A DNA stretch of 36,023 bases from Ilumatobacteraceae bacterium (lineage in GTDB: Bacteria > Actinomycetota > Acidimicrobiia > Acidimicrobiales > Ilumatobacteraceae): contig JAFMEI010000004.1 of NCBI GenBank assembly GCA_017856815.1, positions 1 to 36,023 on the forward strand. The letters run 5' to 3'. Every line of letters starts with the position of its first letter. Position 1 is the stretch's first letter. The translations under genes and the position numbers were made by a program. Under the pieces are notes generated by a model that was not told the DNA's origin, made no database searches, and worked only from the letters and a program-made list of their open reading frames with translations. Positions 8,289 to 17,066 of this stretch are shown in pieces.

Positions 8289-9188
8289 ATGGCAATTTTT
8301 GTTAACGAAAACACCAAGGTCATTGTTCAGGGTCTGACTGGCGGACAGGGCAAGTTTCACGGCCTTCGCAATCGCGCCTATGGCACGCAAGTTGTTGGTG
8401 GTGTAACACCAGGCAAGGGAGGCCAAGACGTTGAAGGCATTCCCGTGTTTGATTCAGTAGCCGATGCCGTGAAGGCAACTGGAGCTGACGCGTCGTTCAT
8501 TGCCGTGCCGCCAAAAGCGGCGCCCGCAGCAATTCTCGAAGCGGCTATGGCGGGTGTGCGATTCATCGTGTGCATCACTGAGGGCATCCCAGCCCAGGAT
8601 GAAGCGCGCGTATTCAACACACTGCAGCGTGATTTTCCTGGCACCCGATTGCTCGGACCCAATTGTCCTGGAATCATCAGCCCCGGAAAATGCAACATCG
8701 GCATTACGGCTGGCGAGATCGCCGAGCTTCCCTCTACAAAGGGGCCCAACGTGGGCATTGTTTCGCGTTCTGGAACGCTCACGTATCAGGCGCTTTATGA
8801 ATTGAAGCAAAAGGGCATCGGTGTCAGCACTTGTGTTGGTATCGGCGGCGACCCCGTACCTGGAACTTCGTTTGTTGATTGTCTCGCCGAATTCGAAAAG
8901 GACCCCGAGACCCACGCGATCATCATGATCGGAGAAATCGGTGGTTCGGCCGAAGAAGAAGCAGCCGAGTTCATCAAGAAGAACGTGACCAAGCCGATGA
9001 GTGCTTACATCGCCGGTGTAACTGCTCCTGCAGGCAAGAAGATGGGCCACGCCGGCGCAATCGTGTCAGGTGGCAAAGGAACAGCCCAAGGCAAAATGGA
9101 CGCACTGCGCGCAGCTGGTGTGAAGGTTGGACTCAACCCAACCGAAGCTGGTTCGTTGATGGCAGAGATCGTGGCGGGTCTTCGCTAG
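8289..9188 (+). CDS. sucD: Succinyl-CoA synthetase alpha subunit
   Basis: A 299-residue subunit carrying the CoA-binding domain and the phosphohistidine loop. [11 protein letters not shown] near residues 16-26 is the CoA/Rossmann start, [10 protein letters not shown] is the conserved central motif, and [11 protein letters not shown] places the active-site histidine at His254. Start is ATG with AAGGAA about 10 nt upstream and 12 nt after sucC. The 3' end overlaps the convergent sbtA stop by 4 nt, so no terminator fits between them. Confidence 0.97.
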   Translation: MAIFVNENTKVIVQGLTGGQGKFHGLRNRAYGTQVVGGVTPGKGGQDVEGIPVFDSVADAVKATGADASFIAVPPKAAPAAILEAAMAGVRFIVCITEGIPAQDEARVFNTLQRDFPGTRLLGPNCPGIISPGKCNIGITAGEIAELPSTKGPNVGIVSRSGTLTYQALYELKQKGIGVSTCVGIGGDPVPGTSFVDCLAEFEKDPETHAIIMIGEIGGSAEEEAAEFIKKNVTKPMSAYIAGVTAPAGKKMGHAGAIVSGGKGTAQGKMDALRAAGVKVGLNPTEAGSLMAEIVAGLR

Positions 9189-10150
9189 GAGACCAACGCG
9201 GCGATCTCGCTGTATAGCGGAATCCCGATCACCAGGTTGAACGGAAACGTCACAGCCAGTGATGCGCCAAGGCAGACACCAAGGTTGGCTTGAGGAATGC
9301 CAACCCGAACTGCCGCTGGTGCAGCGATGTAACTAGCGCTTGCAGCCATCGCGCCAATCACTGCTGCACCACCAGTTGACATGTCCGCGAGGACCCCAAA
9401 AAGAGTTCCCAGTGAACCAAAGACCAACGGAATTCCAATCGCGAAGACCACCAGTCTGAAGCCGTAATGGCGCAGATCTCCGAATCGTCGACCCGCTGTG
9501 GCGCCGAGATCAAGGAGAAACAGAACAAGAAAGCCAGTGAATAGGTCGATGAATAGCGGCTTAACTGGGCTCAGTGTTTCAGCGGCGGCAACACCACCGA
9601 TCAGAAGGCCGCCAACTAGCAAGACAATGCTCTTGCCACTTATGACTTCTCGAAGTGCGGTGCCGATTGGGGCGCGTGTGGTCAAGCGACTGGCGATTAT
9701 CAGGGCCACGATGATTCCAGGAATCTCCATCAAGGCAACAAGTGCTGGAAGAAACTCTTCGTCCAGTTTTCCTGCCGCACGATTGAAGCTTTCCGCAGCA
9801 GTAAAGGTGACAGCGGAGACGGATCCGTAGTGGGCGGCGATTCCTGCTGCGTCTGAGATGTTTAGTTTTACGAATCGTCGTGCAACCACATAAGCGATTA
9901 CCGGGATGGCAACACCGAGTGCAACGACAATGAGGGTTGGTCTCCACAAATCGTTGATGTTTGCTTCGCGGAGCCGGATTCCACCTTTGAAACCAATGGC
10001 AAACAAAAGATACGACGACAAAAATGCACTGATTTGTTCGGAGAATCGCAGGTCAGTCCCGATTGCAACTGCAATTGCCCCCAATGCGAAAGCGAGGACA
10101 GCAGGCGAAGTGAGATTCAGATGGACGAGATCCCAGACCGACACGGTCAT
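9185..10150 (-). CDS. sbtA: SbtA-type sodium-dependent bicarbonate transporter
   Basis: A 321-residue membrane protein with about ten hydrophobic segments. The family hallmark [10 protein letters not shown] lies in the first half (about residues 105-115) and [10 protein letters not shown] follows, both conserved around the substrate and sodium site of SbtA. A second inverted half contains [17 protein letters not shown]. In cyanobacteria SbtA imports bicarbonate for carbon fixation; in heterotrophs with homologues the role is not settled, and supply of bicarbonate to carboxylases is one possibility. No SbtB (PII-like partner) gene is adjacent. A winged-helix regulator ends 48 nt upstream on the same strand. 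Overlaps the sucD tail by 4 nt. Confidence 0.88.
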   Translation of the reverse strand: MTVSVWDLVHLNLTSPAVLAFALGAIAVAIGTDLRFSEQISAFLSSYLLFAIGFKGGIRLREANINDLWRPTLIVVALGVAIPVIAYVVARRFVKLNISDAAGIAAHYGSVSAVTFTAAESFNRAAGKLDEEFLPALVALMEIPGIIVALIIASRLTTRAPIGTALREVISGKSIVLLVGGLLIGGVAAAETLSPVKPLFIDLFTGFLVLFLLDLGATAGRRFGDLRHYGFRLVVFAIGIPLVFGSLGTLFGVLADMSTGGAAVIGAMAASASYIAAPAAVRVGIPQANLGVCLGASLAVTFPFNLVIGIPLYSEIAALVS

Positions 10151-10198
10151 TAAATATAGGAACTAAATTGCAGGAAAACAAATACCTATGTTAAGAAT

Positions 10199-10480
10199 TC
10201 ATTTGGCAACGGATTTCAACAAGTCGCCCACGGTCTTGTTGCCCTCTAAAGGGTGACGCAGTCGAGCTTTGAGATTGATTTCGTAGGAGTTGCGCCGCCC
10301 AATTTTCGTGATGCTGAGCACCCCGGCCTCTTCAAGATCGGCGATGATTCCCCTGGTTGTGCGTTCGGTGATGCCGACAAGATCGGCGATCTCACTTTCA
10401 CGTAGGTCAGGATCACGAGCGAGACAGACAAGAACATGCGCGTGATTACTGAGGAAGGTCCATCCAGAACGCTCGTTCAC
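10199..10480 (-). CDS. Winged helix-turn-helix transcriptional regulator
   Basis: A compact 93-residue DNA-binding protein. The segment ARDPDLRESEIADLVGITERTT is a MarR-like helix-turn-helix, followed by the wing (EAGVLSITKIGRRNSYEI). I place the start at the GTG at 10480, giving a protein that begins NERSGWTFLSNHAHVL after the initiator, the usual N-terminus of this small family. The open frame continues upstream to 10687, but that part overlaps purH and reads as non-coding. TATCTT lies 8 nt before this GTG, compatible with a leaderless start. It is immediately upstream of sbtA (48 nt), suggesting it controls the transporter or itself. Confidence 0.75.
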   Translation of the reverse strand: MNERSGWTFLSNHAHVLVCLARDPDLRESEIADLVGITERTTRGIIADLEEAGVLSITKIGRRNSYEINLKARLRHPLEGNKTVGDLLKSVAK

Positions 10481-10488
10481 AAAATGAA

Positions 10489-10494
10489 AAGATA
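10489..10494 (-). promoter_or_regulatory. Candidate -10 box for the winged-helix regulator
   Basis: On the minus strand TATCTT lies 8 nt before the GTG start at 10480. No ribosome-binding site is seen between them. Supports the short form of the regulator gene. Confidence 0.35.
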
Positions 10495-10540
10495 CTCGTC
10501 CCGAAAGCAATTTCAGTGCGAGGCTAAAGATGGTCGCGAG

Positions 10541-10546
10541 TAAATT
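10541..10546 (+). promoter_or_regulatory. Candidate -10 box for purH
   Basis: TAAATT lies about 30 nt before the purH ATG, in the 95-nt gap divergent from the winged-helix regulator. The leader contains a good Shine-Dalgarno sequence (GAAGGAG, 10564-10570). No clear purine-repressor or riboswitch sequence is seen. Confidence 0.35.
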
Positions 10547-10575
10547 GGGTTTCAATCTGATCTGAAGGAGATGCA

Positions 10576-12066
10576 ATGCCCCGTGCACTGCTGTCGGTAT
10601 TTGACAAGACAGGAGTGGTGGAACTCGCCAAGGGACTCCACGAACTGGGCTGGGATCTTCTCTCCAGTGGTGGAACTGCAAAGGCAATTGCTGAAGCAGG
10701 AATGCCTGTCACCGATGTCGCTGATGTAACCGGTTACCCAGCGATCCTTGGACACCGTGTGGTCACTTTGCATCCAAAGGTGCACGGTGGAATCCTCGCT
10801 GATGTTGCAGATCCAGAGCATCGTGCCGATCTTGAGAAGCACGACATCGAGCCGATAGCTCTCGTGGTTGTGAACCTTTATCCGTTCAACTCGAACCCTT
10901 CGATTGAACTGATTGATGTTGGTGGGCCAGCAATGGTCCGTGCGGCAGCAAAAAATCATGCACACGTAGGTGTGGTTGTTGATCCCGCTGACTATCAACG
11001 TGTAGTTGATGCGATCCGCAACAACCAGTTTGATCTTGATTTTCGACGCACCCTCGCCCGCAAGGCGTTTGTGACTACAGCTGCATATGACGTTGAAGTG
11101 GCGCGCTGGATGGCAGATGACACAGATATGCCACAGACTCTGACTCTTGTGGCTGAGAAAGCTGCAACCTTGCGTTACGGTGAAAATCCACACCAAGCGG
11201 GCGCGAGATACACGGTGTCAGGCGCGCAGAGCTGGTGGGACAAAGCAGAGCAATTGAACGGCAAAGAGATGTCGTACCTAAATGTTCTTGATGGCGAAGC
11301 CGCATGGCAATTGGTACACAAGTTTGTGCAACCAGCAGCTGTGATCATCAAGCACGCGAACCCGTGTGGTGTGGCATTTGCTGATTCAGCATTGGACGCT
11401 TACCAATCTGCTTTTGATGCTGATCCCGTAAGTGCCTTTGGAGGCATCGTTGCAATAAACCGGGAAGTAGATGCCAATACAGCCAATGCGATTTCGCAAG
11501 TGTTCACCGAAGTTGTAATTGCACCGTCTTACAGCGCCGAAGCGCTGGAGGTTTTTCGAAAGAAGCCTGCATTGCGAGTATTGGTGGCACCTGCTCCTTA
11601 CAACGAATTGCCATTCTCTGTGCGCAGCATTGACGGGGGAGTGCTCGTGCAGACAACTGACCCAGTGAATGAACAACGCAGCTCATTCGAAGTTGTTACC
11701 AAACGTGAGCCAACTACACAGGAATGGGAAGCTCTTGATCTCGCATGGAAGGTGTGCGCCTCGGTTTGGTCTAACGCGATCACCTTGGCGAATGACTCAG
11801 TAGCGGTGGGGCTCGGTGGCGGGCAAACCAATCGTGTGGATGCAGTACGTATTGCAATTAACCGCGCAGGTGAAAGAGCCGCAGGGTCTGTCTGTGCTTC
11901 GGATGCATTCTTCCCGTTCCGTGATTCGATCGACACCCTTGCGGCCGCTGGTGTAACGGCAGTTATTCAGCCTGGTGGCTCCGTGCGGGATGCAGAATCC
12001 ATAGAGGCTGCGAACGAACACGGAATTGCAATGGTCTTTACGGGCACCCGACATTTCAGACACTGA
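10576..12066 (+). CDS. purH: Bifunctional AICAR transformylase/IMP cyclohydrolase
   Basis: A 496-residue enzyme for the last two steps of IMP synthesis, using 10-formyl-tetrahydrofolate. The N-terminal MGS-like cyclohydrolase domain has the SGGTAKAI start and [12 protein letters not shown]. The transformylase domain shows [11 protein letters not shown], the catalytic Lys259-His260 pair in [21 protein letters not shown] and [14 protein letters not shown]. The C-terminal PGGSVRD and TGTRHFRH are normal. Slightly shorter than the E. coli enzyme but complete. The ATG at 10576 has GAAGGAG 5-6 nt upstream. It is followed after 49 nt by metF, which draws on the same folate pool. Confidence 0.97.
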   Translation: MPRALLSVFDKTGVVELAKGLHELGWDLLSSGGTAKAIAEAGMPVTDVADVTGYPAILGHRVVTLHPKVHGGILADVADPEHRADLEKHDIEPIALVVVNLYPFNSNPSIELIDVGGPAMVRAAAKNHAHVGVVVDPADYQRVVDAIRNNQFDLDFRRTLARKAFVTTAAYDVEVARWMADDTDMPQTLTLVAEKAATLRYGENPHQAGARYTVSGAQSWWDKAEQLNGKEMSYLNVLDGEAAWQLVHKFVQPAAVIIKHANPCGVAFADSALDAYQSAFDADPVSAFGGIVAINREVDANTANAISQVFTEVVIAPSYSAEALEVFRKKPALRVLVAPAPYNELPFSVRSIDGGVLVQTTDPVNEQRSSFEVVTKREPTTQEWEALDLAWKVCASVWSNAITLANDSVAVGLGGGQTNRVDAVRIAINRAGERAAGSVCASDAFFPFRDSIDTLAAAGVTAVIQPGGSVRDAESIEAANEHGIAMVFTGTRHFRH

Positions 12067-12115
12067 ACTTCACGCAGGCCACAGTGGGGGTCTTTGACCT
12101 AACCTTGACCAAGCC

Positions 12116-12973
12116 ATGGCTCGTATCGCAGACCTTCTTCATGCTGGACGAACTTTCTCATTCGAGTTCTTTCCACCCAAGACCGATGCCGCCACGGTTG
12201 TACTTGAGCAGACCATCGCCGAACTCGCACCGTTGGCACCAAGTTTTGTGTCAATTACTTATGGTGCAGGTGGTACTACTCGGAGTCTTACTCATGATCT
12301 AGTGGCTCGGATCCGTAAGGAATCTGCGATCACGCCGATGGCGCACCTCACGTGTGTGGGGCACAGGCGCAACGAAATCGACGAGATACTCGATCAGTAC
12401 GAAGGTGTCGGTGTCGAAAATATCCTCGCTCTCGGTGGTGATCAACCCGCAGACCCCATGGATCACAAACCGTCGGACTACCGACACGCGATTGAGCTCG
12501 TAGAACAGATTGCTGAACGAGGAAGTTTCAGTATCGGTGTGGCAGCACACCCTGAGTGTCACCCAAAATCAGAATCGCGAGTAAATGATCGGCATCACCT
12601 CGCTGCAAAACTGTCTAAGGCTGATTTTGCGATCACTCAGTTCTTCTTTGAAGCACACCATTACTTCACGATGGTTGATGAACTAAAAGCTCTTGGCGTT
12701 GATAAGCCGATAGTTCCAGGGATCATGCCAGTTACGAATAACGCACAGGTAAAACGCATGGCGGAATTATCTGGTGCTGTGTTTCCGAAATGGTTAGAGG
12801 AGAAGTTGGCTGCTGCAGATGGGGATGAAGTGCAACGAATCGGGGTGGCTGCAGCTACCGAATTGTGCGCCGAACTTCTAGCTGGTGGCGCTCCGGGTCT
12901 TCACTTCTACACAATGAATCGTTCAACAGCCACGCGCGAGGTGTACGCCAACCTGGGGTTGCCACTGTCGTGA
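12116..12973 (+). CDS. metF: 5,10-methylenetetrahydrofolate reductase
   Basis: A 285-residue flavoprotein TIM barrel reducing methylene-tetrahydrofolate to methyl-tetrahydrofolate for methionine synthesis. The N-terminal FSFEFFPPKTD contains the catalytic glutamate (Glu17). SITYGAGGTTR, AHLTCVGH and ILALGGDQP are the folate and FAD-binding motifs, and the C-terminal GAPGLHFYTMNRS is typical. No ribosome-binding site precedes the ATG; TAACCT lies 10 nt before it. The stop overlaps the GTG start of the acyltransferase gene by 4 nt. Confidence 0.96.
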   Translation: MARIADLLHAGRTFSFEFFPPKTDAATVVLEQTIAELAPLAPSFVSITYGAGGTTRSLTHDLVARIRKESAITPMAHLTCVGHRRNEIDEILDQYEGVGVENILALGGDQPADPMDHKPSDYRHAIELVEQIAERGSFSIGVAAHPECHPKSESRVNDRHHLAAKLSKADFAITQFFFEAHHYFTMVDELKALGVDKPIVPGIMPVTNNAQVKRMAELSGAVFPKWLEEKLAAADGDEVQRIGVAAATELCAELLAGGAPGLHFYTMNRSTATREVYANLGLPLS

Positions 12974-14937
12974 ACGACTCAACCGAGGCACGACTTCGAA
13001 TTCCTTACTTTCCGGGCCTTGATGGGCTGCGGGCACTCGCGGTAATCGCAGTGATCGTGTATCACGCCAATCACAATTGGCTTGGCGCTGGATTCCTTGG
13101 CGTCGAAGTTTTCTTTGTGATCAGTGGGTATCTGATCACGATGCTTCTCATCGCCGAGCGGCAGCGCACTGGTGGCGTGAGTCTGCGAGATTTTTGGCGT
13201 CGTCGGGCAAAGCGTCTCCTGCCGGCACTGATCACAATGCTTGTTGGAGTCACTCTGTATACGTCGTTGTTCAACCACGACGAAGTCGGCGCTTTGCGTG
13301 GAGATGTGGTTGCCGGTGCGACTTATGTTTCGAACTGGTTCCAGGCGTTCACAGGCACTTCTTATTTCTCATCGACCGCGTTCGTGCCATTGCGTCACCT
13401 TTGGTCACTCGCAGTTGAGGAGCAGTTCTATCTGATCTGGCCGCTAGTGATGTTTGCTGTGCTTGCGGGTCGCAAATACTTGCCACGTGTGGGCCTGTGG
13501 TTGATTGGTGGTGCAGTTTCTATCTCCGCCTTCACTGCCTTCTTCTATAGAAGTGGTCCGCTGTCGACACCAAACGGAGATCCAAATCCAGAGCAGTACT
13601 TTGCGCTCTTTGGTCGGAGCATCTCACGGATCGATTTTCTCTACCTCGGATCGTTTAGCCGATTCTCAGGAATCTTGCTTGGTGCAGCACTAGCGATGTT
13701 TTGGCAGCCATGGACCATTGCGCGGTCACGTGCTCGTAACGCTGGACGCGCATTCGACATAGCGGGCGTTTGCTCGCTGGTCTTGCTCGCGGTGTTGATG
13801 TTGCAATTTCGACTCGTGGTCGAAGGTGGGCCAGAAGGAACACGCGGATACGACCTTTTGTTCCGTGGCGGATTTCTAATTGTTGGGCTTGCAACTGTGG
13901 TTGCCATTGCTGCAGTAACCCATCCGGAGACCTTGCTTGGTCACAAGGTGATTGGCAATCGAGTGCTCGTCTATCTCGGGCAGCGTTCGTACGGTTTGTA
14001 TTTGTACCACTGGCCGATTTTCCAGTTCTATCGCAAACTTGCTGGCAAGCCTCTGACACTGGCTGAGTTCGTCACCCTGATGATCGTGTCACTGGCAGTC
14101 ACCGAGGCCTCGTACCGTTTCATTGAAATGCCGGTACGTCGGCGTGAGTTTGGTTCATCCCTTGAACGTCTCCGCGACACGATGTCACACGATCTGGCAG
14201 CGAGACGTGTGGTTCTCAGTGCAGGGCTAGTTGTGTGCGTCGCGTTTGCATATTCAATTGCGTCACTTGCGACCGCAAGCGTGAAGGTGACCGGAATTGA
14301 AGCGGGTATCAAAGAAGGCGAAGATGACATCACTTCGGTTGGGCCAACAACCACCGCAGAAGGTGGATCGTCGACAACTACCCCGGGCGGGACCACCACA
14401 ACGATCAACAAAGAAGCAATTGACAAACTTGCAATTGGTGATTCAGTGATGGCTGGAGCAGCAAGCCAACTCGCCGAATTCGGGTTCACTGTTGATGCAA
14501 AAGTGAATCGACAATTCCTCGGTGGCGTTGAGATCACTGCCTACCTTGGAGCCATCAAGCGCTTGGGGTCCGTTGTTGTGGTGCACCTTGGAACCAACAA
14601 CGGCACCGACCAAGAAACTTTGGATGCATTAGTCAAACCACTTGCGGATGTTCGCCTTGTTGTTCTACTCACAATTCATGTACCCGAACGCGGTTGGCAG
14701 GACTCAACAAACGAATTGATCCGGGCAATGCCCGCTAAGTACCCGAACGTAAAGGTGCTCGACTGGTTCAAGATCGCCGATGAGAGCAGTTCTGGGCTGT
14801 CCAGCGACGGGGTGCACTTAGGTGACAACATGAAGAAGGTTTATGCCGATGCCATCAACAAATTCGTGGCTCTAAACCTGCTCGCTGGTTCCTCAACCAC
14901 AACGACCGAGCCAACAACCACTACCACTGGCGGTTGA
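12970..14937 (+). CDS. Acyltransferase-3/SGNH-domain fusion membrane protein
   Basis: A 655-residue OafA/YrhL-like protein that O-acylates an envelope glycan. Residues about 10-400 form the multi-helix acyltransferase-3 domain, starting with PYFPGLDGLRALAV and including the YHANHNW histidines, a GVEVFFVISGYLIT helix and a basic RRRAKRLLPAL loop. An extra helix near 415-435 leads to a Thr/Gly-rich linker and then an extracytoplasmic SGNH domain: GDSV (Ser492), GTNN, and DGVH with Asp613/His616 as the remaining catalytic pair. The C-terminus ends in another Thr-rich tail. The start is GTG in a GTGA overlap with metF; an in-frame extension to 12865 lies inside metF and is rejected. The acceptor is unknown. 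Confidence 0.92.
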   Translation: MNDSTEARLRIPYFPGLDGLRALAVIAVIVYHANHNWLGAGFLGVEVFFVISGYLITMLLIAERQRTGGVSLRDFWRRRAKRLLPALITMLVGVTLYTSLFNHDEVGALRGDVVAGATYVSNWFQAFTGTSYFSSTAFVPLRHLWSLAVEEQFYLIWPLVMFAVLAGRKYLPRVGLWLIGGAVSISAFTAFFYRSGPLSTPNGDPNPEQYFALFGRSISRIDFLYLGSFSRFSGILLGAALAMFWQPWTIARSRARNAGRAFDIAGVCSLVLLAVLMLQFRLVVEGGPEGTRGYDLLFRGGFLIVGLATVVAIAAVTHPETLLGHKVIGNRVLVYLGQRSYGLYLYHWPIFQFYRKLAGKPLTLAEFVTLMIVSLAVTEASYRFIEMPVRRREFGSSLERLRDTMSHDLAARRVVLSAGLVVCVAFAYSIASLATASVKVTGIEAGIKEGEDDITSVGPTTTAEGGSSTTTPGGTTTTINKEAIDKLAIGDSVMAGAASQLAEFGFTVDAKVNRQFLGGVEITAYLGAIKRLGSVVVVHLGTNNGTDQETLDALVKPLADVRLVVLLTIHVPERGWQDSTNELIRAMPAKYPNVKVLDWFKIADESSSGLSSDGVHLGDNMKKVYADAINKFVALNLLAGSSTTTTEPTTTTTGG

Positions 14938-14975
14938 TTCTGTCTGTGGGCTAGGCAGGGAAGGGGCTAGCGAAA

Positions 14976-14981
14976 TACGCT
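14976..14981 (+). promoter_or_regulatory. Leaderless -10 box for mdh
   Basis: TACGCT lies 7 nt before the mdh ATG in the 51-nt gap after the acyltransferase gene, with no Shine-Dalgarno sequence between box and start. It suggests mdh has its own promoter. Confidence 0.5.
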
Positions 14982-14988
14982 TAAGCCC

Positions 14989-15975
14989 ATGACTACCCCC
15001 GTACGTGTTGCAGTTACTGGTGCGGCTGGCCAAATTGGTTACAGCCTCCTATTCCGAATCGCCTCAGGCGCGATGCTCGGACCGGATACTCCGGTCATCT
15101 TGCAGCTTCTCGAAGTGACTCCAGCTCTCGGCGCCCTCGGTGGCGTGAAGATGGAACTCGATGACTGCGCATTTCCGTTGCTTGCAGGTGTCGAGATGAG
15201 TGACGACCCGAACGTTGCATTCGGTGATGCCGATGTAGCGCTTCTCGTGGGGGCAATGCCGCGCAAGGACGGCATGGAGCGCGCCGATCTTTTGAGCGCC
15301 AACGGTGGAATCTTCAAACCCCAAGGCGAGGCAATTGCTCGCTCGGCGAAAAAGAACATCAAGGTTCTGGTTGTGGGAAATCCGGCCAACACGAACGCTC
15401 TCATCGCAATGAGCAATGCAAAGGGCATTGATCCACGCCAATTCACGGCCATGACCCGCCTTGACCACAATCGCGCGGTTACCCAAATTGCTCAGAAGTT
15501 GAATAAGCCCGTCACTGCCGTAAAGAAGATGACCATCTGGGGCAACCACTCTGCAAGCCAGTACCCAGACCTGTTCCATTGTGCGGTTGATGGCAAGAAT
15601 GCCGCAGCAGCGGTCAACGATCAGGCTTGGATTGAAAACGATTTCATCCCAACAGTTGCTCAGCGCGGAGCGGCAATTATCAAAGCACGCGGTCTCTCGT
15701 CTGCTGCGTCGGCGGCGAATGCGGCAATCGACCACATTCATGACTGGGTGCTTGGTACCGCGCCAGATACTTGGGTATCGATGGCAGTGCCTTCGGATGG
15801 CAGCTACGGAGTTCCTGAAGGTCTGATCTCATCGTTCCCATGCGTGTGCACCGATGGTCAGTACGAGATTGTTCAGGATCTTGAGATTGATGCCTTCAGT
15901 CGCGATCGAATTGACAAGTCTGTGGCTGAGCTCGAGGGCGAGCGCGACGCGGTTCGTGACCTCGGACTGATCTGA
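14989..15975 (+). CDS. mdh: Malate dehydrogenase (NAD+ type)
   Basis: A 328-residue TCA-cycle enzyme oxidising malate to oxaloacetate. The NAD-binding loop [12 protein letters not shown] starts at about residue 9, and an Asp-containing segment ([10 protein letters not shown]) follows. [19 protein letters not shown] and [13 protein letters not shown] carry the substrate arginine and aspartate and the catalytic His187. The long N-terminal glycine loop and overall length match the cytosolic-type enzyme common in actinobacteria. Preceded by a leaderless -10 box. Confidence 0.97.
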   Translation: MTTPVRVAVTGAAGQIGYSLLFRIASGAMLGPDTPVILQLLEVTPALGALGGVKMELDDCAFPLLAGVEMSDDPNVAFGDADVALLVGAMPRKDGMERADLLSANGGIFKPQGEAIARSAKKNIKVLVVGNPANTNALIAMSNAKGIDPRQFTAMTRLDHNRAVTQIAQKLNKPVTAVKKMTIWGNHSASQYPDLFHCAVDGKNAAAAVNDQAWIENDFIPTVAQRGAAIIKARGLSSAASAANAAIDHIHDWVLGTAPDTWVSMAVPSDGSYGVPEGLISSFPCVCTDGQYEIVQDLEIDAFSRDRIDKSVAELEGERDAVRDLGLI

Positions 15976-15976
15976 T

Positions 15977-15990
15977 CCAGCCTCGGCTGG
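15977..15990. terminator. Possible bidirectional terminator hairpin
   Basis: CCAGC-CTCG-GCTGG forms a 5-bp stem with a 4-nt loop directly after the mdh stop, in the 44-nt gap between convergent genes. No T-tract follows on either strand, so a classical intrinsic terminator is not proven. Confidence 0.35.
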
Positions 15991-16019
15991 TCATGCCCTG
16001 AAAGGCGCTTTAACGGCGC

Positions 16020-16415
16020 TCAGACGCCGTAGTCAGTGTCGGCTCGTACTTGGTCGAAAACACCGTTTAGAGCGCCCAAGACGCCCTGAGCCTCTAATAG
16101 GAGCATTCGGTCCCCATAAAGCCGGATTTGCCCGCTAATGAAGGCATTTTGGGCATTGATGGTGCCCGTGGCGACGCCGACGGCGGTATCCCAGGACTGT
16201 TCAAAGCGGACGTGTTCAGGATCGGCTGGGCCAACGCCAAAGGCCACCTCACCAGCTCGAACCTGAAGGTGATAGGTCACGGTGCCATCTGGGCAGTCAG
16301 TGACCACCTGGGTGATTCCCACATTGAGCCCCGCTGCGTGTTGCTTCAGGTTGTCATCGGCAGCAACGACGGTGGAAAGTGAGTCGATCCAGTCAAGGCT
16401 TAGATACTTAACCAT
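16020..16415 (-). CDS. SCP2 sterol-binding-domain-like protein
   Basis: A 131-residue small cytosolic protein. It begins with YLSLDWIDSL, then a five-strand pattern (VTYHLQVRAGEVAFGVG, then a helix ADVHVRF-like segment AEPEHVRFEQSWDTAVGVATG written loosely) and ends in a helix containing GQIRLYGDRMLLL; this order fits the SCP2/lipid-transfer fold that binds a hydrophobic ligand. The visible key parts are FEQSWDTAVGVATG and NAQNAFISGQIRLYGD. The ligand is unknown. Its ATG overlaps the DedA stop by one base (TGATG), so translation is probably coupled. Confidence 0.7.
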   Translation of the reverse strand: MVKYLSLDWIDSLSTVVAADDNLKQHAAGLNVGITQVVTDCPDGTVTYHLQVRAGEVAFGVGPADPEHVRFEQSWDTAVGVATGTINAQNAFISGQIRLYGDRMLLLEAQGVLGALNGVFDQVRADTDYGV

Positions 16416-17047
16416 CAGGTCAGCTCGTCAACTGCTTCAGCCACCTCGCGGCGGTGTTTCCAAAGTTCGAACACGACGGGAAGAACAGAAACAAAAACAA
16501 TTGCAATGATCGCAATTTCGATGTTTTCCTTAACAAAGTTGATCTCGCCGAGGAAGTAGCCAAGCGATGTGACTCCCGCACCCCAAAGGATGCCACCGGC
16601 GATGTTGTACACGACGAAAGTGCGGTAATTCATTTTGCCAACGCCAGCGACAATTGGTGCGAAGGTGCGCACGATTGGAACGAAGCGAGCGAGCACAATC
16701 GTGCGCGGACCGTACTTTTCAAGGAACGCATGCGCACGCTGAACATGTGCTGGATTGAAGAAACGTGATTGGGGTTTGTCGAAAATTGCTGGTCCGACTT
16801 TGGCCCCGAACCAATAGCCAACTTGGTCACCAACAATCGCAGCTATCACGGTGACGAGAGCAACGATGGGTAGGGCGGGGAGGTGGCCACCACCTGTGTC
16901 GGAACTTAAAAAACCAGCAATGAAAAGCAGCGAATCACCGGGCAGAAAGAATCCGAAGAACAATCCACTCTCGGCAAAAACAATGGCCGCAAGAAGGAAG
17001 ATTCCCCCGTCTTGCAGCCATTGTTCAATGTTGAATAATGCGAGCAT
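16415..17047 (-). CDS. DedA family membrane protein
   Basis: A 210-residue VTT/SNARE-associated (DedA) membrane protein. The signature FGFFLPGDSLLFIAGF lies at about 31-46, and the arginine-rich re-entrant stretch VLARFVPIVRTFAPIVAG at about 119-136 carries the conserved R-x3-R residues. Four or five hydrophobic helices are visible. The family is linked to recycling of undecaprenyl phosphate or other lipids across the membrane. Overlaps the downstream SCP2-like gene by one base and lies 19 nt downstream of the pyrophosphatase stop region, so the three minus-strand genes could be one transcript. Confidence 0.92.
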   Translation of the reverse strand: MLALFNIEQWLQDGGIFLLAAIVFAESGLFFGFFLPGDSLLFIAGFLSSDTGGGHLPALPIVALVTVIAAIVGDQVGYWFGAKVGPAIFDKPQSRFFNPAHVQRAHAFLEKYGPRTIVLARFVPIVRTFAPIVAGVGKMNYRTFVVYNIAGGILWGAGVTSLGYFLGEINFVKENIEIAIIAIVFVSVLPVVFELWKHRREVAEAVDELT

Positions 17048-17066
17048 CAGATGCTCACACTAGGCG

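Noticed and set aside
10552-11196. 214-codon minus-strand frame opposite purH
   Set aside because: Cys- and His-rich composition typical of an antisense reading; purH on the plus strand explains the region.
12865-12969. N-terminal extension of the acyltransferase
   Set aside because: Lies inside metF; the GTG at 12970 gives a normal start with a GTGA overlap.
15064-15741. 225-codon open frame on the minus strand opposite mdh
   Set aside because: Shadow of malate dehydrogenase; the forward protein is clearly conserved and the reverse one has no family features.
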